This document shows, in pieces, positions 7,353 through 15,404 of a stretch of 61,432 nucleotides of DNA. This DNA comes from Eggerthellales bacterium. GTDB lineage: Bacteria; Actinomycetota; Coriobacteriia; Coriobacteriales; Eggerthellaceae. The notes beneath the pieces were generated by a model, which had not been told where the DNA came from, did not search any database, and was given only the letters and a program-made list of their open reading frames with translations. The position numbers and the translations under genes are program-made. Location of the stretch: NCBI GenBank assembly GCA_029225085.1, contig JAQXVU010000041.1, positions 1 through 61,432 on the forward strand, in the 5' to 3' direction. Positions within the stretch are counted from its first letter, which is position 1. Each line of letters starts with the position of its first letter.

Positions 7353-8738
7353 TTAGGGGATCGACAGAACCTTGGTTCCGTTGGGGATGTGGTCGTACAT
7401 CCACTTGGCGTTCTTGATGTCCAGGCGCACGCAGCCGTGAGTCATGTTGTGGCCCAGGGCGTTCTCGAGGATGTCGCTGCGCTTCTTAGAGCCGGTGACG
7501 TAGGTCTCGCTGTGGAACAGGTAGTCGCCGTACCACTCTACCCAGTACCAGCAGGTGAAGCCGTTGCCGAAGCTGTAGCCGCGACCGTCGACGGTGAAGG
7601 TGCCCTTAACCGATGGGGTAGCGGGAGCGCCGGTTGCGCACAGCCAGTACTTCTCCAGCTTCCAGTTGCCCTTCTTGCCCTTGAAGATGGCGCAGCGGTT
7701 ATAGGTGCTGCTGAAGATGACGATGTACTTGGTCTGGGAGGATTTGTTCTTCACCTTCGATGCGTACACGTTCTTCACGTAGAAGTCGAAGCCGCTGTTG
7801 CTCTTGGTGATGTAGGCATGAGCAGTAGAACCTGGGGCCTTACTGCCCTTCTTCACCAGCTTCACCTGGTATGCGGTGATCTTGCGCCAGGAGGTGCCGG
7901 CGGTTTTGGCGTTCCTCGTCCAGCCGAGCCAGCCACCTTCGCCCACCTTCACGCGGTAGTACACGTCGTACGTGTCGGCCAGCTCGCCTGTGAGCTTCAC
8001 CTTAATGCCGCGGATAGTCTGCCCGTAGTTCGATGCGGTGGCGCCGTTTTTCACGTAGGAGCTCCAGCCGGAAGAGGTCTTCACCTTGTAGTACACGGAG
8101 CCGCTCAGGTTGGTGGACTTGTTGTAGATGCGGATGCCGGTGAGGGTGCCGGATCCTGCGCTCTTGCCCATGGCCACGGAGCTTGCCCAGGAGGATTTCT
8201 TGGCTTTGTAGCTTACCAGGCCGCGGGTGAACTTGGCATATACCTTCACGGCGCCGTTCTTTGCGTTTGCGCTGGTGAGCTTGGTAACCTTGGTCTTAAA
8301 TTTGGAATCGAGGTACCAGCCGGCAAAGGTGTAGCCAGAGCGGGAAGCTTTGGAAAGGGTCAGGCTGCCGTCGGAGCTGAAGGATTTGGCGTTAGAGGAA
8401 GCGTTCTTGCCGCCATTCAGCACGTAGGTAACGGAGATGGAAGTGGCCTCTTCAGCTGGGTCGTCGGGATCTTCGCCATTGTCGGGATCGGTTACGTCGG
8501 CAGGGGTGGCGATAGGCTCGTTTGCAGGCGCGGTGGAAGCATCGGCTGCGCTATCGGAAGCGGCTGCGCTATCGGAAGTGGTTGCGCCGTTGTCTTCCTC
8601 TGCGGCAGCGGGGGCGCTTGCGACGCTGCTGTCTGCCTCCTGTGCGTTGGCTACCTGCATCAGGGGGCTGAAGCCGGTGACCAATGCCAGGGCCAGGAGC
8701 AGTGCGAGCCCCTTCTCCCAGGTCTTTGTCAGGGTCAT
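7353..8738 (-). CDS. Secreted L,D-transpeptidase with InlB and ChW repeats
   Basis: From the ATG at 8738 (AAGGAGGACCTC site) the protein has 461 residues. A signal peptide (KGLALLLALALVTGFSP) is followed by an Ala/Asp/Ser-rich linker, an InlB B-repeat (TYVLNGGKN... to YTFAGWYLDSKF) and about three ChW-type repeats with VYYKVK/VYYRVK and paired tryptophans. The C-terminal YkuD domain has an FHSETY segment and the catalytic motif HNMTHGCVRL. Such enzymes make 3-3 crosslinks in peptidoglycan or attach proteins to it; the repeats suggest cell-surface retention. The last residues KVLSIP are typical of YkuD domains. A 48-codon upstream extension lacks a ribosome site. Confidence 0.9.
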   Translation of the reverse strand: MTLTKTWEKGLALLLALALVTGFSPLMQVANAQEADSSVASAPAAAEEDNGATTSDSAAASDSAADASTAPANEPIATPADVTDPDNGEDPDDPAEEATSISVTYVLNGGKNASSNAKSFSSDGSLTLSKASRSGYTFAGWYLDSKFKTKVTKLTSANAKNGAVKVYAKFTRGLVSYKAKKSSWASSVAMGKSAGSGTLTGIRIYNKSTNLSGSVYYKVKTSSGWSSYVKNGATASNYGQTIRGIKVKLTGELADTYDVYYRVKVGEGGWLGWTRNAKTAGTSWRKITAYQVKLVKKGSKAPGSTAHAYITKSNSGFDFYVKNVYASKVKNKSSQTKYIVIFSSTYNRCAIFKGKKGNWKLEKYWLCATGAPATPSVKGTFTVDGRGYSFGNGFTCWYWVEWYGDYLFHSETYVTGSKKRSDILENALGHNMTHGCVRLDIKNAKWMYDHIPNGTKVLSIP

Positions 8739-8830
8739 GAGGTCCTCCTTATGGTCGGAATCGTCAATCTTGTGGTTGGGATAATCGGGGAAAGTATACC
8801 ACCTCAGGTTTGTCGCCTCGCCATATGCAA

Positions 8831-8854
8831 GCAGCCCCTCGGGTGAGGGGCTGC
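8831..8854. terminator. Strong hairpin between two leftward genes
   Basis: GCAGCCCCTC and GAGGGGCTGC are perfect 10-bp arms with a 4-base loop. It lies about 165 bp beyond the flavin reductase-rubredoxin gene on the minus strand. Neither side has a full T-run, so termination efficiency is uncertain. The rest of 8739-9019 shows no gene. Confidence 0.5.
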
Positions 8855-9019
8855 ATTTGTAACTACTATTGCGGTGCGTCACGCATCGAAGATGTTTTGC
8901 ATCGCGCCAGCGTTTCGGCGGAGTGCGTGCCGTGCTGCGTTTTGGCGATGATAGGCGGCTTCCAGAGATTGGTCGCTAAATCGCGGAACCGCGTCACCGC
9001 GTCGCGCTGACCCTCTTTT

Positions 9020-9709
9020 CTACAGCTCTACCTGCTCGAAGAGCTCGCGACCCATGCCGCACAGAGGGCACTTGAAGTCGGCGGGCAGCTCAGGGCCGTC
9101 TACGTACTCGATGTGGCCGCAGATGGTGCAGCGCCAAGCAGTGCGAACGCCAGAGGCCTCAGTTGCAGGCGCGGCCTCCTCTTCCTTCACGGCAACGGTG
9201 GCGTCGCCCTCGAAGCTAGAAGCCTTAGGAGGAGTCTTGCCGCCCTTCACCTGATGGTAGTAGGCGTAGGTCATAGGGGCGCCAAAACCAGTAGACTCGG
9301 CCTCTTCAACCTCGCCGATGAACATGAGGTGGGTTCCCACATCGATGGTCTGCACGACCTTGGCGGAGAAGCGAGAGACGGTGTGCTCGGTAACGTAGGG
9401 GACGCCAGCGGCATCGGCGGCGAAAGGATGCTCGGCGAACTTGTCGATCTCGGCGCTGGTGCGGAAGCCGAAGGTGCCGATGAGGTCCATGGGGGTGTCC
9501 TCGTCGAGGATGACGGCAGTGAAGCGGCCGGACTCTGCTACCAGGCGAGAGGTGACGTTCTCCTTGTTAATTGCCACGCTGACCTGGGCAGGAGAAGAAG
9601 TCACCTGGCACAGGGTGTTCACAACGCAGCCTCCACGCTGGTCACCGGACTGTGCGCCGATGATATACAGGCCGTAGGAGAGGCCACGGAATGCTTGCTT
9701 GTCGATCAT
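9020..9709 (-). CDS. Flavin reductase-rubredoxin fusion (Hrb-like)
   Basis: This 229-residue protein starts at the ATG at 9709 behind a GGGGG site. Residues 1-165 form an FMN-binding split-barrel flavin reductase (SYGLYIIGAQSGDQRGG, VTSSPAQVSVAINKENVT, ESTGFGAPMTYAYYHQVKGG). After an Ala/Glu linker, a rubredoxin domain carries its iron ligands in WRCTICGHIEY and FKCPLCGMG. The arrangement matches high-molecular-weight rubredoxins of anaerobes, which pass electrons from NAD(P)H to flavodiiron proteins or rubrerythrins for O2, peroxide or NO removal. A Fur-like sequence overlaps the promoter, which would fit an oxidative-stress role. Confidence 0.88.
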   Translation of the reverse strand: MIDKQAFRGLSYGLYIIGAQSGDQRGGCVVNTLCQVTSSPAQVSVAINKENVTSRLVAESGRFTAVILDEDTPMDLIGTFGFRTSAEIDKFAEHPFAADAAGVPYVTEHTVSRFSAKVVQTIDVGTHLMFIGEVEEAESTGFGAPMTYAYYHQVKGGKTPPKASSFEGDATVAVKEEEAAPATEASGVRTAWRCTICGHIEYVDGPELPADFKCPLCGMGRELFEQVEL

Positions 9710-9760
9710 TGGGATCCCCCTTTTGTGTCGGAATGCGATGGGCTCATTGTAAAGCATATT

Positions 9761-9778
9761 GATACTGATTCCTATTAG
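9761..9778. promoter_or_regulatory. Possible Fur/PerR-like box at the rubredoxin gene promoter
   Basis: Three consecutive hexamers, GATACT, GATTCC and TATTAG, loosely follow the NATWAT pattern of Fur sites. A minus-strand TACAAT (9746-9751) lies just downstream and could be the -10 box, placing the site on the -35 region. The match is weak. The remainder of 9710-10000 shows no gene. Confidence 0.25.
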
Positions 9779-10000
9779 ACAATTACCCAGTATGGGGTAT
9801 TTGATGTGGAATGATTTGCCGCCCATGAGGATCTCTCCTTCTCGCTACTATATTCAGGAGCAGGTGGAAAGCGCGCGAGTGATGTGCATGCCTGCAGCTG
9901 GAAGCCTTGAGGGTGCGTATGCTCTGGGAGCGATGCAGGTGGAAGTGCTGATATCGTGCAGGGGCATGTACGTTGGCCGATGTTGAAAGGTGGGCGAACC

Positions 10001-10309
10001 GTGGGCAGCAAGAAGCGCTCTGCGCGGGCGAAGGAAATCGCCCAATTCAAAGACAGCCTTGGGGCTGGGGATCTGTTTGGCGGGGAAGACGACATCTTCG
10101 CCCGTGAGGACCAGAGGCAGCAGGAGCTTGCCGAGGCTCGGGAAGATGCGATGCGCTTGAAGGCTTGCGAATCGAAGAATCGCTATCGCAGCCGGACGGA
10201 AGCCGAGGAGGCCATTGCCTCCTGCGCGGAATACGGTACCAAGGGCCTGCATTGCTACAAATGCAAGTATTGCGGAGGCTGGCACCTGACCTCTCATCCT
10301 TGGGAGTAG
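10001..10309 (+). CDS. Small protein with C-terminal CxYC zinc-ribbon-like end
   Basis: A 102-residue protein begins at the GTG at 10001, preceded by GAAAGGTGG. The first half is basic then acidic and glutamine-rich, probably helical; the second has ACESKNRYRSRTEAEEAI and ends CYKCKYCGGWHLTS. The CxxCxxC-GWHLT tail recalls small actinobacterial and phage proteins with one zinc-binding knuckle, whose role is unknown. It is divergent from the flavin reductase gene. The downstream DNA repeats its last codons. Confidence 0.6.
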   Translation: MGSKKRSARAKEIAQFKDSLGAGDLFGGEDDIFAREDQRQQELAEAREDAMRLKACESKNRYRSRTEAEEAIASCAEYGTKGLHCYKCKYCGGWHLTSHPWE

Positions 10310-10350
10310 ATCCCGCTCTGGGAACGGATCCTGCTCTGGGATTGAGCCCC
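10299..10350. repeat. 17-18 bp tandem repeat seeded at a gene's stop codon
   Basis: Three units: CTTGGGAGTAGATCCCG (10299, which includes the last codons and TAG of the upstream gene), then CTCTGGGAACGGATCCTG and CTCTGGGATTGAGCCCC. The copies are imperfect but the period is regular. Confidence 0.5.
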
Positions 10351-11129
10351 GCCATTAAACGCAAAAGAGGCTTGGGGCTCCAAGCGCAAAGTGTGCAAGT
10401 GGGGACATCGCGCGTATGCCACGCGGATGGCGCAGGAGCCCCAAACCTCCCGAATCAGTATGAACCCTATTGGGGTATAAGCAGTCGAAAATGTGGGTGA
10501 AATACATAGATATTACTTATTGATTCGAGGATGTTTCCAAATTGATTTCGTGCTGAATTTCAACTAGCTTGTGCTGTTTTGCAGGGAAAATGTTACTCAG
10601 ATGTAGATAAACGTATCCCTTATTTGCGTTCGAAATTAGACAAAAAATGCCATGTGCGCAGGTAGGGAAATAGTGTCGTTATCGACTTGTTTGCTTTCGG
10701 ATTTTCCCTTCGAGTGGAAGAAAATACACATTTTTTCTCATTTATCCTATTACCAGAGAAAGGTTTCGTTCCGGATCGCCCTAGGGACGGCCCCGACCCC
10801 GATTCTCTTCACTTTGCAGGTGGCGAGAACTGCCCGGTTCCATCGGAGCGGCAGCTGCCTAATCCGCTTCCTTTCCGCAGGGTGGGAGACCGTTCCGATC
10901 CGCCTCTTCTCACAGAGTGGGAGACCGCTCCGACCCGTCTTCTTCCAGAGGAAATGAACCTTGTTTTTCGGCGCCTGTAAAAAGCTCTTCATGGTTGCTC
11001 GTTGTGAGCATCTGACACACGTAATTTGTTGTACATTGTTCTCGCACGAGTGGCTATTTGCTCGTAGAATTAATCCCCTTTGAAAGAACCTCTTTCCACC
11101 CCTTAATGAGAAGAAACGAGCGTGGCCCA
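10351..11129. other. Long non-coding gap, locally AT-rich
   Basis: About 780 bp with no convincing gene. 10490-10760 is clearly AT-rich compared with the flanks. 10760-10960 is made of degenerate repeats, the best pair being units at 10882-10916 and 10917-10950 that both begin GTGGGAGACCG. Open frames across it have no ribosome sites and follow the repeat. It may be a decayed mobile or horizontally acquired segment. Confidence 0.5.
10882..10950. repeat. Tandem repeat of about 35 bp
   Basis: Two adjacent units (35 and 34 bp) share GTGGGAGACCGYTCCGAYCCG and then a pyrimidine-rich TCTTC end. More decayed versions seem to extend leftward to about 10770. Confidence 0.6.
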
Positions 11130-11828
11130 GTGAACATCGCAGTGATACTTGCAGGAGGCGTAGGAAGCCGTATGCGCTCCTTCGTTCCCGTGCAGTTCAT
11201 TAAGGTGCAGGGCCATCCCATCATCTCCTATTCGGTGCAGCGCTTCGACAAGCACCCCGACATCGACGCCATCGCCATTCTCTGCCGTCCCGGTTGGGAG
11301 AACTACATCGCTGCGTTGGTGAAGCGGGAACGTTTCACGAAGGTCCGCTTCATCATCCCCGGCGGCGCCTCCTACCACCAGTCGGTGGCCAACAGCATCT
11401 TCGCCCTGAAGGGACGGGTGAAGGACGACGATACCGTGCTCTTTCAGTATGCAGAATCGCCCCTGGTCAGCGCTAAGAACATCAGCGATGCACTACTGCT
11501 TGCCAGCGTTCGCGGCGATGGATGTCCCGCAATGCCCCGAGGCTACTCCCTCAGCGATTATGCGGTGCGCATCACCACGGCGCGAGGCGACGTTATGAGT
11601 CTCGACAGCCCCCATGCCATGAGCTTCGGCGACGCCTTCGATCTGTATTGGACGGCCTATCAGAAGGGCATCCTCACCAAGGTCGATCACCACACCGCCT
11701 GCATGATGAAGGCCCTGGGGAAGACGCCCCATTTCTGCGCCAGCGCCGACATCAACTTCCGCATCATCAGGAACAGCGATCTGGCTCTCTTCGAGCGGCT
11801 GCTCGAGCTGAACAGCAAGAAGGAGTAG
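11130..11828 (+). CDS. IspD/TarI-like cytidylyltransferase homologue, active site altered
   Basis: The fold is that of IspD/TarI nucleotidyltransferases: VNIAVILAGGVGSRM at the start, then FKV-type QGHPIISYSVQRF, and ADINFRIIRNSDLALFERLL near the end, matching the 'DN-I-pedL' closing motif. Those enzymes transfer CMP to methylerythritol phosphate or ribitol phosphate. Here key positions differ: the P-K-Q of IspD is PVQ, the H-D-A-A-R-P motif is FQYAESP, and the TPQ-type motif is SPHAMSF. The true activity is therefore doubtful. I chose the GTG at 11130 (232 residues); an ATG at 11106 is possible. The MoaE-like gene follows 5 bp after the stop. Confidence 0.6.
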   Translation: MNIAVILAGGVGSRMRSFVPVQFIKVQGHPIISYSVQRFDKHPDIDAIAILCRPGWENYIAALVKRERFTKVRFIIPGGASYHQSVANSIFALKGRVKDDDTVLFQYAESPLVSAKNISDALLLASVRGDGCPAMPRGYSLSDYAVRITTARGDVMSLDSPHAMSFGDAFDLYWTAYQKGILTKVDHHTACMMKALGKTPHFCASADINFRIIRNSDLALFERLLELNSKKE

Positions 11829-11833
11829 GAATT

Positions 11834-12313
11834 ATGCGCGAGTCTTCCGTTAAGCAGGATTCTCTCGACACGCAGGGAGCTTGCGGTGCGCAGACGCCCG
11901 CAGGTGCGCAGGTGCCTTCGAACGCTCAGGCACCCTCTATGGATGCGTGGCTGGCGGAGGCCAAGGCCCACGAGACCGCTCCTCTGTGCGGCATGTACCT
12001 GACCCACAATGGCGTGGTGCGGGAGCTGCCCAAGAAGCTGGTGCGCCAGGGCATCGATGATGGCAGCACGGTGGTTGCCATGAACTTCTCCTATGACGCC
12101 GACGGTCTGGAGCAAGCGCGGCAGCGGGCTCTGCAGATGCCGGGCATTCATTACGTTCGCTGCTGGCTTAATGAGGGCACGCTGCAGGTGGGCGATGACA
12201 TCATGTTCGTGCTCATTGGCGGCGACATTCGTCCCCACGTGGTCGACTGTCTGCAGTGGCTGGTGGGCACCATAAAGAACGAGTTGGTTTCCGAGGTGGA
12301 AGTATACGGATAG
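11834..12313 (+). CDS. MoaE-like protein (molybdopterin synthase large-subunit fold), degenerate
   Basis: This 159-residue protein starts at the ATG at 11834, with AAGGAG overlapping the IspD-like stop. After a Gln/Ala-rich leader of about 40 residues, CGMYLTHNGVVRELPKK corresponds to the G-A-V-x-F-x-G-x-V-R motif of MoaE, and LNEGTLQVGDDIMFVLIGGDIRP to its 'G-L-vGe' strand. MoaE with MoaD makes molybdopterin. The usual second active-site lysine (the WK-E motif) is replaced (NELVSEVEVYG), and the HR pair is IR. It may be a divergent or non-catalytic relative. It is co-transcribed with the IspD-like gene. No MoaD, MoaA or MoeA is nearby. Confidence 0.6.
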   Translation: MRESSVKQDSLDTQGACGAQTPAGAQVPSNAQAPSMDAWLAEAKAHETAPLCGMYLTHNGVVRELPKKLVRQGIDDGSTVVAMNFSYDADGLEQARQRALQMPGIHYVRCWLNEGTLQVGDDIMFVLIGGDIRPHVVDCLQWLVGTIKNELVSEVEVYG

Positions 12314-12356
12314 GCGCAGGCCGAGGGCGATGATGCCGCGATTGCTGCGACTGCGA

Positions 12357-12428
12357 ATCACGTTGCTGCCGTAGATCACGTCGCGGCCGTGGATCACGTT
12401 GCTGCTGCTGATCATGTCGCGGCTGCGA
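12357..12428. repeat. Four 18-bp tandem repeats
   Basis: Units at 12357, 12375, 12393 and 12411 each begin ATCACGT or ATCATGT and continue with a TGCTG/CGCGG-type tail. Read in the frame shared by the MoaE-like gene and the following subtilase gene they would encode (D/N)HVAA(V/A) units. No stop interrupts that frame between the MoaE-like TAG and the subtilase. Confidence 0.8.
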
Positions 12429-12490
12429 GTTGCAGGGCGCGGCAACTGCAAGCCCAGGGTGCGCTGACGGGAAAGAAAGGGACGCCGACC

Positions 12491-15055
12491 ATGAAGGGGA
12501 ATCGTCGTAGGCCGGTAGCCGCTTTAGCGGTGGGAACTTTGTGCGCTTTCGTTCTGGCTCTTTTCTTGGGCGTTGCGGGGGTCCCCTTGCTGGCCCCTAA
12601 TGCTAGCGACCTGGGATCTTCCTCTGCGGCTGGCTTGGTGCAGGATTCTTCGGTAGAAGATGACACTGGGGCTAGCGATGGTGCCGCCTCCGATGACGCT
12701 GGGGTCGCCGATTCCGATGCTGCTGCCGCTAACTCCGGCAAGACCGATGGCTTTCAGGCCCACGACCAGGGCGTCGCTGCTGGCAAGTCCGACGATTTCG
12801 CCTCTTCCGTCTCTGAGAAGAGCCCTTCTAAGCGCAAGGTCGTGACGGGCGACGATGGCTCTCAGTATGCGGCTGGCGAGCTGCTTCTGACTTCGGCGGA
12901 AGGCGTCTCCGAGCAGGAGGCCATACAGAGCCTGAAGAACCAGGGCGTGCAGGTGACCGAGGTGCAGGCTCTGGCATCGGACGGTGGTGGAGCGTTGGTG
13001 CTGCAGGTGTCCTATAAGGGCAACGCTGATCCTGCTGACTTGTGCGAAGCTTTGGAAGCAGACGGCGTTTCCTTTGCTGCTGAGCCGGACTACCTGGCTA
13101 CCATCAATGAGGATGTGACCTGGGACGGTGAGGACGTCGATGCCGACGAGGGCGTCGATGGCGCGAGCGTCGCTGCCGATGACGCCTCTGGCAACGATGA
13201 CGAGGGCGCCGACGCGGAAAGCGACGAGGATTTTGTCGCGGCGGAAACCGCTGACGACGACACGGCCGAAGCCACTGACACTACTTCCACACCTTCTTAC
13301 ATCTGCGACGACCCCCATGCCAGCTCGTACGGATTCCTGGCAGCAACGGGAGCCATTGCAGCCTGGAACACCGTGCGCACGCGGGGTCAGGTGACGGTGG
13401 CGGTGATAGATACCGGTGCCGACTACTCCCATCCTGACCTGGTGAAGAACCTGGTAAGTTCAGCGTACGCCGTGAACGTGGTGGACGAGCTCTCCGACGG
13501 TTCCTACGTGTACGGTGTCTCCGCCGTGACTGACAGGGTGGGTCACGGAACCCATGTGGCGGGCATCGTGGCGGCAGAGGCTGATAATGCCGAGGGCGTG
13601 GCGGGTGTCTCCTACAACGCCAAGGTGCTGCCGGTGATGGCCTATGACGTTATCGACAAGGGCTTCTACGCCTCTGACTTGGTGCAGGCCCTCGATTATC
13701 TCGTTGCCTGCAAGAAGTCTGGCGTCCCCGAGCTGCAGAACATTCGCGTGGTGAACATGAGCTTGGGCATGTCTAACTGGGTGTACTCCCTGAAGGAGGC
13801 TATTGATCGTGCTCACGAGGCTGGCATCATGGTGTGCGCCGCTACGGGCAACGAGTATGCCGGCGTGGTGAACTATCCGGCGGCCTACGATAACGTGGTG
13901 GCTGTTGCCTCGGTTGGCGTGAACGGCGATGGAACCTACGGCTCTCGTTCCCGCTTCAGCAATTACGGCGGCACGGTAGACCTTGCCGCTCCTGGTGAGT
14001 CGGTGCTGTCTACCTGTCCTCTCGCCCTGACTTCTGAGGGCTATTTGCCTTATTACTACTCATCGGGAACCTCCATGGCGACGCCTATGGTTTCTGGGTC
14101 TGCGGCGCTGTTGCTGACGGCCCACCCAGAGCTTTCCGTCGATGAGGCTGAGTACTATCTGGAACTCGGTGCTGAGGACCTTGGCAAAGCAGGACGCGAC
14201 GATGAGACGGGCTGGGGCGGCGTGCGCATAGACCGATCCCTCGTGGCCGCTGATGCGGATCTCGCGTTGGAAGACGCCGTAATCTCACCCATATCTCAGC
14301 AGCGTTACACCGGCAAGAGCGTGTGCCCTAAGCTCACGGTAAAGATCGGCGACTTTACTCTACGAGAGGGCGTCGACTACAAGGCGACCTATTCTGACAA
14401 TGTGAAGCTGGGAACGGCTCAGGTGACGTTGGTGGGCAAGGGGAAGGTCAGCGGATCTGCGTCTGCCACCTTCACCATTCGCGCTTTGAAAGCGGGGGAG
14501 ACCTTCACCTATAACAGCTGCACCTACAAGGTCACTAAGACCGGTTCCTCCCCAGAGGTGCGACTGGAATCAGTGAGCTTTAAGGCTACCAGCGTGACGG
14601 TGCCGAAGACGGCGAAGCTGGGCACCATGTCCTACAAGGTCACGTCCCTGAAGGCCTCGGCTTTTGCGGGGCACAAGTACCTGAAGACGGTGAGCGTTTC
14701 CTACCTGCAGACCATTCCTTCCAAGGCGTTCTACAAATGCCCCAAGCTCGCTACGGTGACGCTGGGATCCGGGGTGAAGACCGTGGGGTCTTATGCCTTC
14801 TATAGGTGCCCGAAGTTGTCGAAGGTCTCGGTGGGCGCGGGTGTGAGGTCTATCGGGACGAAGGCCTTCTATGGTTGCGGCAAGCTTGCCACAGTGTACC
14901 TGAAGACGACTCATCTCTCTAGCTCGAAGGTGGGGAGCAAGGCCTTTGGCGGCACCTACGCAAAGGCGAAGGTGAAGTGCTACAAGAAGCTGTCCTCCTA
15001 CAAGAAGTGGCTACCGAAGAAGGGCTTCTCGAAGAAGGTTCGCTACTACAAGTAG
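12491..15055 (+). CDS. Secreted subtilisin-like serine protease with BspA-type repeats
   Basis: From the ATG at 12491 (GAAAGGGAC site) the protein has 854 residues. A signal peptide (LAVGTLCAFVLALFLGVAG) precedes an acidic Ser/Asp-rich stretch and a fervidolysin-like prodomain (YAAGELLLTSAEGVSEQEAI). The S8 catalytic triad is Asp307 (VAVIDTGADYSHPDL), His352 (GHGTHVAGI) and Ser528 (SGTSMATPMVSG), with the oxyanion Asn in AATGNEYAG. A beta-rich YDG-like domain (ISQQRYTGKSVCPKLTVK) follows, then BspA-type leucine-rich repeats (KAFYKCPKLATVTLGSG). The Lys-rich end KKVRYYK lacks a sortase signal; attachment is probably non-covalent. It probably degrades host or dietary protein outside the cell. 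Confidence 0.92.
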   Translation: MKGNRRRPVAALAVGTLCAFVLALFLGVAGVPLLAPNASDLGSSSAAGLVQDSSVEDDTGASDGAASDDAGVADSDAAAANSGKTDGFQAHDQGVAAGKSDDFASSVSEKSPSKRKVVTGDDGSQYAAGELLLTSAEGVSEQEAIQSLKNQGVQVTEVQALASDGGGALVLQVSYKGNADPADLCEALEADGVSFAAEPDYLATINEDVTWDGEDVDADEGVDGASVAADDASGNDDEGADAESDEDFVAAETADDDTAEATDTTSTPSYICDDPHASSYGFLAATGAIAAWNTVRTRGQVTVAVIDTGADYSHPDLVKNLVSSAYAVNVVDELSDGSYVYGVSAVTDRVGHGTHVAGIVAAEADNAEGVAGVSYNAKVLPVMAYDVIDKGFYASDLVQALDYLVACKKSGVPELQNIRVVNMSLGMSNWVYSLKEAIDRAHEAGIMVCAATGNEYAGVVNYPAAYDNVVAVASVGVNGDGTYGSRSRFSNYGGTVDLAAPGESVLSTCPLALTSEGYLPYYYSSGTSMATPMVSGSAALLLTAHPELSVDEAEYYLELGAEDLGKAGRDDETGWGGVRIDRSLVAADADLALEDAVISPISQQRYTGKSVCPKLTVKIGDFTLREGVDYKATYSDNVKLGTAQVTLVGKGKVSGSASATFTIRALKAGETFTYNSCTYKVTKTGSSPEVRLESVSFKATSVTVPKTAKLGTMSYKVTSLKASAFAGHKYLKTVSVSYLQTIPSKAFYKCPKLATVTLGSGVKTVGSYAFYRCPKLSKVSVGAGVRSIGTKAFYGCGKLATVYLKTTHLSSSKVGSKAFGGTYAKAKVKCYKKLSSYKKWLPKKGFSKKVRYYK

Positions 15056-15404
15056 AGCTGCGCGGGCTGTCTTGCGGGCGGGTTTGCGACAGCTTGGGCG
15101 CCGTGCTGCTCTCCGAATTGCCTCAGTTCGGGACTGGGTTTCCGGTCGAATTGGCGGCAACGCCTCACGCATTCCTGACGTGTTGTTTTCGCGGGACGAA
15201 TAACCTTATGCGAGGTCCGTTTCTCCCCATGCGTACCTACTATTTTGCGTTGGTCTGGGGTAATATGACAGATTGATTGATTGTGTGAAAAAACGGGTAG
15301 GTAAGTGTCGGAAATGGGCAACGTTTTCTGACCGTTTACGGGCTTACCTGCCTTGGCAGTTTGTTTCTGCCTGACGAAGGGAACTACGGGAGTGACCTGG
15401 GAGA
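15056..15404. other. 349-bp gap upstream of the GH3 operon
   Basis: No gene is visible. 15240-15320 is AT-rich and contains TAATAT and TTGATTGATTG, so a promoter for the following operon probably lies here, but no clean -35/-10 pair can be fixed. The segment 15330-15400 is a transcribed-leader candidate with no riboswitch consensus that I recognise. Confidence 0.4.

Noticed and set aside
10687-10980. 97-codon open frame
   Set aside because: It translates the degenerate GTGGGAGACCG repeats and lacks a ribosome site.
12389-12490. ATG at 12389 as subtilase start
   Set aside because: It lies in the 18-bp repeats without a ribosome site; the ATG at 12491 begins a proper signal peptide.
15320-15404. 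TPP riboswitch before the GH3 operon
   Set aside because: Only a CGAAGGGAA-like 3' piece is present; the CTGAGA and GGGGTGC blocks are missing.
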